Origin: Klebsiella sp. RIT-PI-d
GTDB taxonomy: Bacteria > Pseudomonadota > Gammaproteobacteria > Enterobacterales > Enterobacteriaceae
Assembly: GCF_001187865.1 (NCBI RefSeq)
Contig: NZ_LGIT01000009.1
Span: 1,922,001 to 1,986,000, forward strand
Direction of reading: 5' to 3'
DNA length: 64,000 nt
Numbering within the stretch: the stretch's first letter is position 1; the number at the start of each line of letters is the position of its first letter. The notes below the pieces were generated by a model that saw nothing but the letters and a program-made list of their open reading frames with translations, searched no databases and had not been told where the DNA came from. Of this stretch, positions 9,401-17,521 are shown one piece after another. A program made the position numbers and the translations under genes.

Positions 9401-9684
9401 TGGGCATCATCAACAGACCGGCTAACCGCCTGCATATTTGTACTGAGTCCAGCTGTGGCAGATGTCTGGCTGGACTGCATTTCAGATATTGCCGCAGAAT
9501 TACCCGCGGCGGCTCTTGATAATGCAGCAGCCTGAGCGGCGGCTGCCTGCTGCATTCGCGACTGAACCTTGTCCGTTTCGTTAGCCAGGCCGCTGAACTG
9601 GTTTTTTATTCTGGCGACCTGCTCAGTAAACGTTGCGCTGTCAAGATCGAGATTAATAACCAGATCGCTAATCTGCTGGGCCAT
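6454..9684 (-). CDS. H: Tape measure protein H
   Basis: 1076 aa, clearly longer than lambda gpH (853 aa), which predicts a proportionally longer tail. Long Gln/Ala/Glu-rich coiled coils cover residues about 20-230 and 700-830. A Gly/Ala hydrophobic stretch near 340-360 and the C-terminal half (about 860-1076) match lambda-type tape measures, with the usual Gly-rich 'GGFTGHGGKYDPAGIVHRGE' region near the end. It overlaps the T reading frame by 17 nt, the lambda arrangement, in which G/GT chaperones bind the tape measure before tail-tube assembly. The C-terminus is processed in lambda; no cut site can be assigned here. Confidence 0.95.
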   Translation of the reverse strand: MAQQISDLVINLDLDSATFTEQVARIKNQFSGLANETDKVQSRMQQAAAAQAAALSRAAAGNSAAISEMQSSQTSATAGLSTNMQAVSRSVDDAHQRIAALTQQLRENESRSSQLAHQQDALAASFYREIDSVSKLTGETSSLSSIQERIRRERDKGNITQQDYLALLSQTTARQKDLQRAEETAERTRARFIEQLKSQVDAQTLSHTELLNMKAAQLGVSQQAAPLIAKLREQDEAWKKGGISAGQYRQALRMLPAQFTDIATSIAGGMPLWMVLIQQGGQISDSFGGIGGLLRFIKEELLGFKEATDDSSESLSENANSLAENVEHGQGLLRFLTPTRAAMGGLVGVASLLATAWYKGTKEAEEFNKQLILTGSYAGKTAGQLGQLSRQIADDAGVTIGEASATLAKIVGTGKFDGSKLEVVARTAAAMEDAVGQSVETTIANFRKLYDSPAKASEELNSQLHYLSSAQYEYISSLEKRGYKEAAGEAAATAYGQAEQQRSQQVLDNLGLIDRVVRGVSDTWKAYWDAALGIGRKQTSADQLESVRKRIKEITDQSRPGIFGMGNIGDGGAANKELLALRQQEKELEFVVKSQEGYSEAQARAKKADEDRTESLIYQNQILSKNISWQQQRSAALTVLWSKVAKAPELWSEEERTRAVAQINKDFHPSKNPKAKGYTVPAGERLEDAGQTELLSLQAQLKTLQEHRSVNDTISQQRKDLYTTESKFAVLEAAARTRQLSKQEQSLLASKDQVLELARQKALLGDQITAQEQLNKRMDTASKYATQMAEKQAALKSGVVMSDRLASRETALSQLRSGWLNAGGSLDDVGFRQQLTAANDYYAAEDKLRSDWQAGAKKGWAEYQDSALNVFSSVQQISQSTFSGLANQLTMLTTTGKASFKEFTTSILKMIASVTNQLLVAYTLQSAMGWISGNAQMPATGQSLAVPSFRPPGYDGGGFTGHGGKYDPAGIVHRGEFVFHKKATSRLGVGNLYRLMRGYATGGLVGGSGSPAGASPFGVNVYAPVSVTTQQDNAQPKGNNDQLGRAYQQVIDKAVRDGIARESRPGGILWGGSKQR

Positions 9685-10425
9685 ACCGGGTGCCTCCTGT
9701 GATCCCCTCCGCGGCCAGCATCATGGCATCGTCATCCTGTTCGTTATCCGCTGCGATCCCGGCTGACGGTGACAACAGGCTGAAATTTGCAGGGGTGATA
9801 TCCGGATCCCGGTGCATGAGGGTAGAAATGGTGTAGAGCAGAGATGAAAAATGCGCATCCAGCTGCGCGTCCTGAAAAAAACGCTCCCGATAAAACAGAT
9901 GCCAGTCCCCCAGTTCAGAGGACGTCATGCCAGCCAGCATGGCACGCCAGTCGGGCCGCCCAAACTCGCGCGCCAGCTTCAGGACAAAATCAAGCTCGCT
10001 GGCTAGGACTTTTCCACCGTAACAGCCTCATCATCCTCTGCATCGGCGTGGCTGGAATCGTCCTCAGGCTGCGGCTCATCAACGATCGGCGTAATCATCC
10101 CCGACAGGGTTTTAACGGCAACCTCTGCCTGACCGATGGCCCCGGCGGGCCACGAACTCATGACCTGACTGAACAGCTCATCCTCAGATGGTCCTGCGGG
10201 ATCATTGTGCCAGAGTGAATACGAAATCAGTCGGGCGCTGTTGCGAATGCTCATACCTATCAGCTGAGTAGTCATTGCCTGCTCGCTCAGCTCGTCGCCA
10301 GCGGTCGCCAGTGCCTTTTCTTCACCGGCCAGATACTGCAGATAATTAATGCGCTGCAGCGCTGACAGCTCATACAGGGTGGTTGTCTGTCCGTTAAATT
10401 CAAAAGGTTCTTTCTTCAAAAACAT
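9668..10425 (-). CDS. GT: gpGT tail chaperone by -1 frameshift
   Basis: The T frame continues G without its own good start. A -1 slip at the end of G (codons GTG GAA AAG, positions 10009-10017) joins the frames, giving complement(join(9668..10009,10009..10425)), about 252 aa. Lambda makes gpGT the same way at GGGAAAG in about 4% of passages. Here the heptamer is G GAA AAG, so only the A-site Lys tRNA re-pairs well (AAG to AAA) and the slip may be less efficient. The T part recruits the major tail protein gpV to the tape measure. The T stop overlaps the H start. Confidence 0.8.
10003..10425 (-). CDS. G: Tail assembly chaperone G
   Basis: 140 aa, the same length as lambda gpG. It coats the tape-measure protein during tail assembly and is absent from the virion. 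It ends with an acidic stretch (EDDSSHADAEDDEA), and the slippery site lies 6 codons or fewer before the TAG stop. It lies between V and H, as in all lambda-like tails. Confidence 0.92.
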   Translation of the reverse strand: MFLKKEPFEFNGQTTTLYELSALQRINYLQYLAGEEKALATAGDELSEQAMTTQLIGMSIRNSARLISYSLWHNDPAGPSEDELFSQVMSSWPAGAIGQAEVAVKTLSGMITPIVDEPQPEDDSSHADAEDDEAVTVEKS

Positions 10426-10435
10426 ACTGTTATCC

Positions 10436-11179
10436 TCAGGAGGCTGTAACGGTCAGCTTACAGGTTGCAACAAAGTTGCCGTCGTTGCTCATCACAATAA
10501 CGTCGACAGAGCCCGCCGCAACGCCGGTGATAATCAGTGATTTGCCACTGACTGTTACCGTGGCTTTGCTGCCGTCTGAGGTGGCCGCACGGAATGACTG
10601 ATCCGATGCGCTGGCAGGGAGAAACGAAACATTTACGGTGTTGGTGGCACCGACAGCTACGCTGGCCGTGGCTTTATCGAGTTTAACGCCAGTGACCACA
10701 ATAGCAGAGCTGCCGCTCTCCTCCGCCAGTCCAGGCTTGCCGGTGTTGGTGATTTTCGCAGTGCGGGTGATCACCTCTTTCACGGGAATGGCTTTGCCCA
10801 GGCTGCTGCACCAGCCCCTGAAAACGTCAACGGCACTGTTAGGATATTTAATTTTATAGGCCCGAATGGAACCATCGCTAAACCATGCCACCAGCGACTT
10901 TTGGCCGTCTTCGCCCGGCTTCCATGCCAGCGTCAGCGACGTATCACCTGCCGATTTTGCGCCCTGGGCCGTTGCCGTCCAGTCGGCATTTTCATCATCC
11001 AGGTAAGTGTCGTCGTACGACTCCGCCGTCATTTCACCCGGCGTTAATTCTTTAATTTTTGCCAGCCGCTGCCAGTCGGTATCTGACAGCGGGTTACTGT
11101 AGGGATTGCCCGTTCCGGTATACATCCAGAGCGTCGTTCCGGCACCTTTTACAGGAGCCAGTGGGTTTGGTGTAGGCAT
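10436..11179 (-). CDS. V: Major tail tube protein V
   Basis: 247 aa from the ATG at 11179 (lambda 246), preceded by GAGG 6 nt upstream; the longer frame to 11248 has no ribosome site and overlaps U. The N-terminal ~155 residues form the tube domain. The C-terminal ~90 residues (from [13 protein letters not shown]) are a bacterial Ig-like Big_2 domain, displayed on the tail surface in lambda and dispensable for assembly. It polymerises into hexameric rings around gpH. Confidence 0.95.
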   Translation of the reverse strand: MPTPNPLAPVKGAGTTLWMYTGTGNPYSNPLSDTDWQRLAKIKELTPGEMTAESYDDTYLDDENADWTATAQGAKSAGDTSLTLAWKPGEDGQKSLVAWFSDGSIRAYKIKYPNSAVDVFRGWCSSLGKAIPVKEVITRTAKITNTGKPGLAEESGSSAIVVTGVKLDKATASVAVGATNTVNVSFLPASASDQSFRAATSDGSKATVTVSGKSLIITGVAAGSVDVIVMSNDGNFVATCKLTVTAS

Positions 11180-11186
11180 TTTTTCC

Positions 11187-11585
11187 TCACATTTCGTAAT
11201 TAATTGAGTATTTGAGATCGGCTGAACTCCACAGTGCCAGGCTATCATCGCGCTGATATTCGTAACCCTGTGGAACCATCACGGTAATAAGCCTGGCCAG
11301 CGCCGGAATGTCCGATATTGCAGAGTAAATCCGCGATTCAACCCACATATCCAGCTCCGAATCAGGAACCTGGGCAGGCAGGAAAATCTCTATGTGCAGC
11401 GTTGCCTGCCAGGTGTCGCAGTCCATATTCTCACCGGTGTACTCCGCATCAGATAAATAAACCGCGATAGCCGGAAAATCTTCTTCTTCAATAACGGCAG
11501 GACGGCCATCGAAATAAATGACGCTATCCCCGACAGCGATTTCCAGTGCGTCTATAACCGCAGAACGTATTTCGGTATGTTTCAT
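11187..11585 (-). CDS. U: Tail terminator protein U
   Basis: 132 aa (lambda gpU 131). It forms the hexameric ring that stops tail-tube growth and makes the head-proximal end of the tail. It overlaps the end of Z by 4 nt (ATGA). Order Z-U-V is as in lambda. Confidence 0.92.
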   Translation of the reverse strand: MKHTEIRSAVIDALEIAVGDSVIYFDGRPAVIEEEDFPAIAVYLSDAEYTGENMDCDTWQATLHIEIFLPAQVPDSELDMWVESRIYSAISDIPALARLITVMVPQGYEYQRDDSLALWSSADLKYSINYEM

Positions 11586-12163
11586 CGTTTAAAATACAGC
11601 CTCAGTTGCTGCCGCAGTGCGGCAGTAAGTTGCTTCGGCATGTCTTCTTCCAGCATGCGTTTTTTCTCCTGCTCAAAAGCCGCGGTCAGCGGTTCGACCA
11701 GGGGAACCTTCACAACGTCGATGGGATATCGGCTTTTGCCATTTACGCGCCGCATTACCTGCCAGCGGCCATTGGCTAATTGCTGCAGAAAGGCATTCCT
11801 GAAAAGGTATTTTCCGACCTTCAGGACGCTGCCCTTCTTCAAAAGCGTCCCTTTCTTCCTTGTTAGCCTTACCTGTACCGGCCCGAGTTTTTTAGCGGGC
11901 AGATTTCCGCGATTGACCCGGATCCGGCATTTTTTGCCGGATGTAGACGCTTTGCTGAGCCTGACGCGCTGTCTTATGATCCGGACCGGTAATCCCTTGA
12001 CCCTGTTATCTCCGGCAACTGCCTCGCGGGCCACAATCCGGACAGCGCGAGTTATTGCCGATGCTGCAACCTTGTTGATTGCCCAGACGCTGGCATGGGG
12101 AACCATAGTCCGGTCAAGACTGTTCAGGTTGGCTATAATCTGCTCCAGTCCCTTCATTCCCAT
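11582..12163 (-). CDS. Z: Tail completion protein Z
   Basis: 193 aa from the ATG at 12163 (lambda gpZ 192). The start overlaps the FII stop as TAATG and is preceded by AGGAGG; a second in-frame ATG is at 12157. Rich in Arg/Lys, as expected for the protein that positions the DNA end in the tail-completed head. Upstream codons to 12217 overlap FII and are not needed. Confidence 0.9.
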   Translation of the reverse strand: MGMKGLEQIIANLNSLDRTMVPHASVWAINKVAASAITRAVRIVAREAVAGDNRVKGLPVRIIRQRVRLSKASTSGKKCRIRVNRGNLPAKKLGPVQVRLTRKKGTLLKKGSVLKVGKYLFRNAFLQQLANGRWQVMRRVNGKSRYPIDVVKVPLVEPLTAAFEQEKKRMLEEDMPKQLTAALRQQLRLYFKR

Positions 12164-12525
12164 TAAGCCTCCTGTCGACGGCGGGTACTGGCCGGTGGTA
12201 AGCCACGACCGAGCCACACATAGCAGGAACCGCAGTCATCCGGCGTTATTCGTTCAACCCAGTATGGCTCGTTGAAAATCCTTATCGTGTCCATACGCCG
12301 CAGGCTTCTTATGCTGGCTGTTTCAACGAACAGTGAGGGGCTTGCGCCCTCTATCCGTACGCCGTCGCCGGCATAACCAATATTTTCCGGATCATCGAAT
12401 ACCCCTCTGACCAGATGACCAGCCAGCAAACCCGAGGTGATATGAGCCTCAGCCCCCATAACATTGCGGATAGTGCTGTCAGCACGGGAAATCGCCGCAT
12501 CAAAAATGTTATCGAATTCAGCCAC
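12163..12525 (-). CDS. FII: Head-tail connector FII
   Basis: 120 aa (lambda FII 117). Minor capsid protein added to the gpW ring on the connector; it provides the surface that tails bind. Its TAA overlaps the ATG of Z. Confidence 0.9.
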   Translation of the reverse strand: MAEFDNIFDAAISRADSTIRNVMGAEAHITSGLLAGHLVRGVFDDPENIGYAGDGVRIEGASPSLFVETASIRSLRRMDTIRIFNEPYWVERITPDDCGSCYVWLGRGLPPASTRRRQEA

Positions 12526-12536
12526 GGCCTCTCCCG

Positions 12537-12932
12537 TTACGCCTCTTCCACCAGTCCGGCATTAACCAGACCGGTGACATATTGCGAAGAAATACGGATG
12601 ACAGTACCCAGCGTCGCGATCGGGACCGGGATATCGTCGTCCTCTGCGATTGCGTCAATATGGAGCGTGGCCCGGGCCACAACCTTTTTCAGTGCAACGG
12701 GAGAGCGCTCAGAAGTTGCCAGCGTCGCGGCGGTGCCAGGGCCTGGCAAGACTGAGGCGTCAGTGGTTGCAGTAGTGACGTCGCCACTCCCACCGTCGCC
12801 GTCATCCTCAAGCTCTTCTTCAAGTTCAGCCACGCGCATAGCCAGTTCTTCTTTGGAACCGGCCAGGCTGACATCGCGGCCCAGCTGAGCCCCCAGCGCC
12901 TTAAGACGCGCAATCAGTTCATCTTTTGTCAT
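12537..12932 (-). CDS. FI: DNA packaging protein FI
   Basis: 131 aa (lambda FI 132). In lambda it helps the terminase-DNA complex find proheads. Residues about 20-65 are Glu/Asp/Ala/Gly-rich with a run of acidic residues (EEELEDDGDGG); the C-terminal half is the compact gpE-binding domain. It lies between E and FII. Confidence 0.9.
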   Translation of the reverse strand: MTKDELIARLKALGAQLGRDVSLAGSKEELAMRVAELEEELEDDGDGGSGDVTTATTDASVLPGPGTAATLATSERSPVALKKVVARATLHIDAIAEDDDIPVPIATLGTVIRISSQYVTGLVNAGLVEEA

Positions 12933-12978
12933 GGTTTTCTCCAGAAAAAGCGGCCCCGCAGGGCCGGATGCTCAGCCG

Positions 12979-14004
12979 TCAGGCCAGTTTTACGGAAACG
13001 AACTCGTCCGGGTCAGCCAGCAGCATCAGCGGGGCGGACTGGATCATGGTGAATTCACGGGCTGGGTCACCCGTTTGTACCCAGTTCTTCGGATAACGAG
13101 CGGAAGCGTTAATACCTTCACGCTGCGCATCCACATCCTGAATGCAGCCGTAAGTACGCAGTCCGCGCGCCTGAGTGTTACCGAGCACCAGAGACAGATC
13201 GGGCAGATAGTTCTTTTTAACGCCGTCTTCAACGTACTGACCGGAGTAAACGACGATCGCCACATCGCCGTACATCCCCTTATAAGAAACGGCTTTGCCA
13301 AGATCTTTGATGGCGGTTTCCAGCTCCGAGTTGGAGCCACGGCGGGTATCAAGCTTGTCTTTAACCGCTTTGAATGAGCGGAACAGCGCCCATCCCTTAG
13401 GATCAAAGACGATGATATTCACCACGCCGCTGGCATTCAGCGCGTAGGTTTCAATATCATCAGTGGGGTCGAACGTTTCTTTATCCTTGCCGGACCAGGC
13501 GGCGGTACCCGACTGAATGATGTTATTTCCGGCGCTACGCCCCAGATCCACCTCAACCGGCTCAAACTTTTCGCCGTTCATGGTGTATTTGCCTTTCAGC
13601 ACTGCTGCCACCGCCTGCTGCTCTTCAACCTGAGCAATGGCAAGTTCTTCATCCTTCATGTTCTGAAGGATAATACGACGGCGGCGATAGGCCGGATCTG
13701 CAAGATTTGCCGGATCTTCATCCGGAAGACGGCGCAGCGTCATTTGTGGGTTTACTTCATGTTTCGGCTTAACATAGCCCGGCGTGAACTCGGAAGTACT
13801 GCCGCCGCGCGAGCGGATCACCTCACCGGAAACGACCGGCGAAACGTACACCGCCATATTGACCAGGCCAGGGATCTGAGAGAGATAGACTTTCTCAGTC
13901 GTGAATGGATAGCTTTCACGAAAGAAGATGCGCAGAAACAGTGGATCAAATTTAAATTTCTTCTCATTGACCGCCAGCAGCTGTGCAGTGGAATACATGG
14001 ACAT
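12979..14004 (-). CDS. E: Major capsid protein E
   Basis: 341 aa from the ATG at 14004 (MSMYSTAQLL), exactly the length of lambda gpE and near-identical over long stretches (for example FRESYPFTTEKVYLSQIPGL and the C-terminal LLADPDEFVSV). HK97-fold shell protein, 415 copies per lambda head. The longer frame to 14031 runs into the region behind D and is not needed. Confidence 0.97.
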   Translation of the reverse strand: MSMYSTAQLLAVNEKKFKFDPLFLRIFFRESYPFTTEKVYLSQIPGLVNMAVYVSPVVSGEVIRSRGGSTSEFTPGYVKPKHEVNPQMTLRRLPDEDPANLADPAYRRRRIILQNMKDEELAIAQVEEQQAVAAVLKGKYTMNGEKFEPVEVDLGRSAGNNIIQSGTAAWSGKDKETFDPTDDIETYALNASGVVNIIVFDPKGWALFRSFKAVKDKLDTRRGSNSELETAIKDLGKAVSYKGMYGDVAIVVYSGQYVEDGVKKNYLPDLSLVLGNTQARGLRTYGCIQDVDAQREGINASARYPKNWVQTGDPAREFTMIQSAPLMLLADPDEFVSVKLA

Positions 14005-14068
14005 AGATTTTTCCCGTAAAAAAAGCCGCAAACGCGGCCCTTATGAATGAACAAGAGAGACTGAGTTG

Positions 14069-14401
14069 TCAGACAATGCTGATGGGCGTGCCAGCAAAAG
14101 CATTACGTTTTTTGGTGTCGTCCTGAAGGGATTCGGGCCAGAGCACATCCTCAATCCGGAAAGAACCGGACTTATAGAACGTCAGTTGTTTACTGCTCTG
14201 ATCAGCTGAGATAGCCAGAATCCCGGCAGCATCACCCGCTTTTTCACCGTCCCAGACAATGAGCTTTCCCGTCTCAGCGTTGAGCATCAGCGGCGTCATC
14301 GGCAGGGTTAAACCGGTAAGCCCTCCGGGCGCGCTGGCAGTGTGAGCCGGATCGCTGTTGCCCAGCGGCTGATAAAATCCAAAAGTTTCTGTATTTACCA
14401 T
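14069..14401 (-). CDS. D: Head decoration protein D
   Basis: 110 aa, the same length as lambda gpD. It forms trimers at the three-fold positions of the expanded head and stabilises it against DNA pressure. The [13 protein letters not shown] segment and Pro-rich N-terminal arm are typical. Between C and E, as in lambda. Confidence 0.96.
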   Translation of the reverse strand: MVNTETFGFYQPLGNSDPAHTASAPGGLTGLTLPMTPLMLNAETGKLIVWDGEKAGDAAGILAISADQSSKQLTFYKSGSFRIEDVLWPESLQDDTKKRNAFAGTPISIV

Positions 14402-14410
14402 AATTGCCTC

Positions 14411-14818
14411 TTAAACAGGGGTGTTCATCAGAGCATCGGTAGCTGTCTTGGCCGCATTACCTGGTCCCACTGCTGCCGGTGCGGCTTCCATCAGACGATC
14501 CAGCGCAGTATCAGTGCGCGCATGCGCGCTTTGTGGTGCCGCCGCAAGAATGCGCTGCGCATGCTCGACCGTCATTCCCGGTGTCTGAGCCAGTACGCGG
14601 GCCTGGGCTTCGCGTCCGCCTGCTTCTTCACAATTAAGAATGCCCATAATGCGCGCATTCTCAGTACTCACTGCTTCAGCGATCTGCACGCTGACATTCG
14701 CAGTATCTGCGGGTACTGCGCTGGCAGTAGCGTTATTCGCAGTGGTCTGGTTTTCAGCAGCTGGCGATGTGGCGGCTGGCTGCTGGGTGGTTTCTGCGGA
14801 TGCAGTGGAACCTTTCAT
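14411..14818 (-). CDS. Nu3: Internal in-frame scaffold protein Nu3
   Basis: Second translation start inside C: GGAGGACGT precedes the ATG at 14818 (MKGSTASAETTQQ), giving 135 aa (lambda Nu3 about 130). The product is Ala/Gln/Thr-rich at the N-terminus with a helical C-terminal half, as expected for a scaffold. It co-assembles with gpE and is removed by gpC. Confidence 0.85.
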   Translation of the reverse strand: MKGSTASAETTQQPAATSPAAENQTTANNATASAVPADTANVSVQIAEAVSTENARIMGILNCEEAGGREAQARVLAQTPGMTVEHAQRILAAAPQSAHARTDTALDRLMEAAPAAVGPGNAAKTATDALMNTPV

Positions 14819-15748
14819 ACGTCCTCCGGTAATGGTTTTATTACGGTTATTAAGTGCATCGCGCATCACGCTGAGCGCGTCGGTGTTATTTACGAGCTCG
14901 TCAGCAATGCCGGCATCAATGGCTTCTCTGCCGTTGAAGACGGCTGCTTCAGTATCAAGCACCGCCTGAACGGACAATCCTGTATATTCCGCCACCTTGC
15001 CCGCAAACATCTGGCGGGCAGAATCAATACGTGACTGGAAATCGTTGCGAATATTTTCGGGGAGTTTCTCATACGGGTTGCCATCAACCTTATGCTCACC
15101 GCTGTAGATGAGAGTCACCTCAACGCCCTGCGTTTTCAGCGCGGCACCATAATTACTGTGAGCCATCATGACGCCAATCGAACCAGTGCGCGCGGTCTGG
15201 GTAACAAGCCGGCGGGACGCTGCACTGGCGATGAGCTGCCCGGCACTACAGTTCATATCGTTAGCGAGTGCCCAGACAGGTTTGATATCGCGGAGCCGGG
15301 CGATGACGTCTGAGCAGTCAAAAGCGCCCGCCACCATTCCGCCAGGGGTGTCCATATCCAGCATGATCCCTTCCACATCCGGATCGCTGACAGCCTGCTG
15401 AAGTCTGGCAATAATGCCGTTGTACCCGGTCATTCCCGAATAAGGTTGTAATGCTCGGGTTTTGCTGACCAGCGTGCCGGAAACAGGTATCACCGCAATG
15501 CCGTTGATCACCTGGTAACTTTTCGGCTGCCGCATCCCACTGTCATCACCGTCACCGAAAATCGCAACGGGTTCAGCCATGTGTTCGCCGCTCAGCGTCA
15601 TACCTGTAACAGTGTCTGTCAGGCGGGTTATGCCCAGTTGCCCCGCCAGCGCACAAAAGAAAACCCGCGCATAGGCGGGTTCGAGTAACAGCGGCTCATT
15701 AAACGCGAGGCCCGCGATATGGGGGAGATTACGCAGCTCGGGCGTCAT
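14411..15748 (-). CDS. C: Prohead protease C
   Basis: 445 aa (lambda gpC 439). The N-terminal 300 residues are a ClpP-fold S49/SppA-type serine protease: SAGQ with the likely nucleophile Ser, and RTGSIGVMMAH shared with SppA. The C-terminal 135 residues equal the scaffold Nu3, which is also made separately from an internal start. The protease degrades scaffold and trims portal during head maturation. Its start overlaps the end of B by 20 nt. Confidence 0.94.
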   Translation of the reverse strand: MTPELRNLPHIAGLAFNEPLLLEPAYARVFFCALAGQLGITRLTDTVTGMTLSGEHMAEPVAIFGDGDDSGMRQPKSYQVINGIAVIPVSGTLVSKTRALQPYSGMTGYNGIIARLQQAVSDPDVEGIMLDMDTPGGMVAGAFDCSDVIARLRDIKPVWALANDMNCSAGQLIASAASRRLVTQTARTGSIGVMMAHSNYGAALKTQGVEVTLIYSGEHKVDGNPYEKLPENIRNDFQSRIDSARQMFAGKVAEYTGLSVQAVLDTEAAVFNGREAIDAGIADELVNNTDALSVMRDALNNRNKTITGGRMKGSTASAETTQQPAATSPAAENQTTANNATASAVPADTANVSVQIAEAVSTENARIMGILNCEEAGGREAQARVLAQTPGMTVEHAQRILAAAPQSAHARTDTALDRLMEAAPAAVGPGNAAKTATDALMNTPV

Positions 15749-17318
15749 CTTCGTCCTCCTTACTGGAATTATTTAATCCGGACTGAAAGGCAGCAGCAGC
15801 CCATGCGGGGGGGTTAAGCCCGGCCTGCCGACGTTCCAGTGTTTCACGCACCTGCTGGGCAAAGATCTCCTGGTAATCCTCGCCGCGTTTGGCGCATTCT
15901 TTTTCATAGGTACTCAGCCCGGCCTCGATCAGCATGACCGCCTCCTGTACCTCTTTCAGGCCATCGATAGCCATGCGCCCTGAGCCAATCCAGTCGCAGT
16001 TGCCCCACGCGCTTCGTGCTTCCTGAAAGGTAAAACGCGCTCTGGAGGGCAGCATCACAACGCGCCGGATGATGGCCTCTTCCAGCCAGCACAGGAACAT
16101 CTGACAGGCCTGGCGGGAGGCGATAAACTTTCGCCGTCCCATAAAGAAAGCCCATGATTCATTTGCACTGGCGCGCGCCGTCGAGTAGCTCATTTGTGAA
16201 TAATTACGCGACAATTGTTCGTAAGAAACGCCCAGCCCGGCAGAGATATACCGCAGAAGGGACTGCTCAAAGGTTGAATATCCGTTATCAGTATCCTGAG
16301 CTGACTGAAGATTCAGCGAGTCGCCGGGCATAAGATGCGGAACTTTCGCCCCGCCGAGGCGCACCGGCGCTGCGGAATAGTAGGTTGCCATTTCCCCCAG
16401 CCATCCGCTCATTTTGCTCTGCTCTTTACTGTCAGCGCCGAGAATAAAATCCATGGCGGTCTGGGTATCGAGCTCGCTTTCAATGGTCGCGGCGTACATG
16501 GCCTTCACAATGGCGCTCTGCAACTGGGTATTTTGCAGCGTATCGAGCATTTTCATCTGCTCCATCACACTGTAAAACTGATTTGCGCCGCGTGTCTGCC
16601 CGTCTTCCAGTGGCTCGAATACATGGATAAAAGAGGTCCGTCCACCTGCCAGCTCTCGCGGCACGTAAGTCCATTTCTGCGCGCCCCAGCCGGGATAACT
16701 GTCTTCGCAGACGTGATACCCCAGCGCTGCTCCGTTGCTGCTGACCGCCACCCCTGCGCGACAGTCCTGAGTATCACCCCGGTTCCCGGGATTGCTGATG
16801 CGTTTCGGACTGATCATCCTGAACTGGGTACGAAAGAGCCGCGACGCGCCGCTGTCCCAGGCTGCCTGCATAAAAAGCTCACCATTGAACGCGTGCATGG
16901 CGACACCTTCGCGGATCATCATGGTAAATGTCCGCTTTCTCTCAACATCGATATAGCAGTGATCGTCCTCAGCAAACTCTTTCCAGGCTGCTTCAACTTC
17001 ACGCGCAAATGCCCGCGATTCTTCTTCGCGTATACCCAGAAACCGCCAGCTGGGTCGGTGGCTCAGCCGAAAAAATGAACCAACGATATGATCCTGGTGA
17101 AGCTGTATGGCATTTGCTGCATACCCATTATTACGGACAAGATCATCTGCTCGTGCGTTTCCCCTGGCGAGATTAGGCAAAAGCGCGGCATCCACGCTTT
17201 CACTGGGTGGATTCCATCCGCGCAGCTGGCCGCCAAAACCTCCGGCCCCGCCATGATAACCGGCGTATTCCCGCAGGGATGTTCTGCCGTCTGGTCCTAA
17301 AAGCGCTGGCAATTTCAT
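15729..17318 (-). CDS. B: Portal protein B
   Basis: 529 aa (lambda gpB 533). Twelve copies form the head vertex through which DNA enters and leaves; part is cleaved in lambda. The sequence is lambda-like throughout ([16 protein letters not shown]; the [19 protein letters not shown] wing segment). It overlaps W by 4 nt and C by 20 nt. Confidence 0.96.
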   Translation of the reverse strand: MKLPALLGPDGRTSLREYAGYHGGAGGFGGQLRGWNPPSESVDAALLPNLARGNARADDLVRNNGYAANAIQLHQDHIVGSFFRLSHRPSWRFLGIREEESRAFAREVEAAWKEFAEDDHCYIDVERKRTFTMMIREGVAMHAFNGELFMQAAWDSGASRLFRTQFRMISPKRISNPGNRGDTQDCRAGVAVSSNGAALGYHVCEDSYPGWGAQKWTYVPRELAGGRTSFIHVFEPLEDGQTRGANQFYSVMEQMKMLDTLQNTQLQSAIVKAMYAATIESELDTQTAMDFILGADSKEQSKMSGWLGEMATYYSAAPVRLGGAKVPHLMPGDSLNLQSAQDTDNGYSTFEQSLLRYISAGLGVSYEQLSRNYSQMSYSTARASANESWAFFMGRRKFIASRQACQMFLCWLEEAIIRRVVMLPSRARFTFQEARSAWGNCDWIGSGRMAIDGLKEVQEAVMLIEAGLSTYEKECAKRGEDYQEIFAQQVRETLERRQAGLNPPAWAAAAFQSGLNNSSKEDEDDARAA

Positions 17319-17521
17319 GCGTAAAATCCTGCCGGTCCCCGGCGACGTTGTGTGATACCAATCTGGCTTTCCAGTTCGGCAATATATTTTTTCAGATCGC
17401 TGACGGAGGTGGCAGTGAACTCCACCCGACGGCCATCTTTCTGCACTGTCGCAACCCGTTTGCCCGTCATCAGGTCATGCAGCGCAGCGCGCGCGCTGTC
17501 GAGTTCAGTCTGTGTCGCCAT
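17315..17521 (-). CDS. W: Head-tail joining protein W
   Basis: 68 aa, the same length as lambda gpW. The small helical-hairpin protein binds below the portal after packaging and is the platform for FII. It overlaps A by 1 nt and B by 4 nt. Confidence 0.95.
   Translation of the reverse strand: MATQTELDSARAALHDLMTGKRVATVQKDGRRVEFTATSVSDLKKYIAELESQIGITQRRRGPAGFYA

Noticed and set aside
11577..12275. 232-codon forward frame
   Set aside because: Antisense to Z and FII, both secure.
12689..12913. Frame inside FI
   Set aside because: Alternative frame of FI with no start context.
14342..15034. 230-codon forward frame
   Set aside because: Antisense to protease/scaffold gene C/Nu3.
16335..17078. 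247-codon forward frame
   Set aside because: Antisense to portal gene B; no ribosome site, biased shadow composition.
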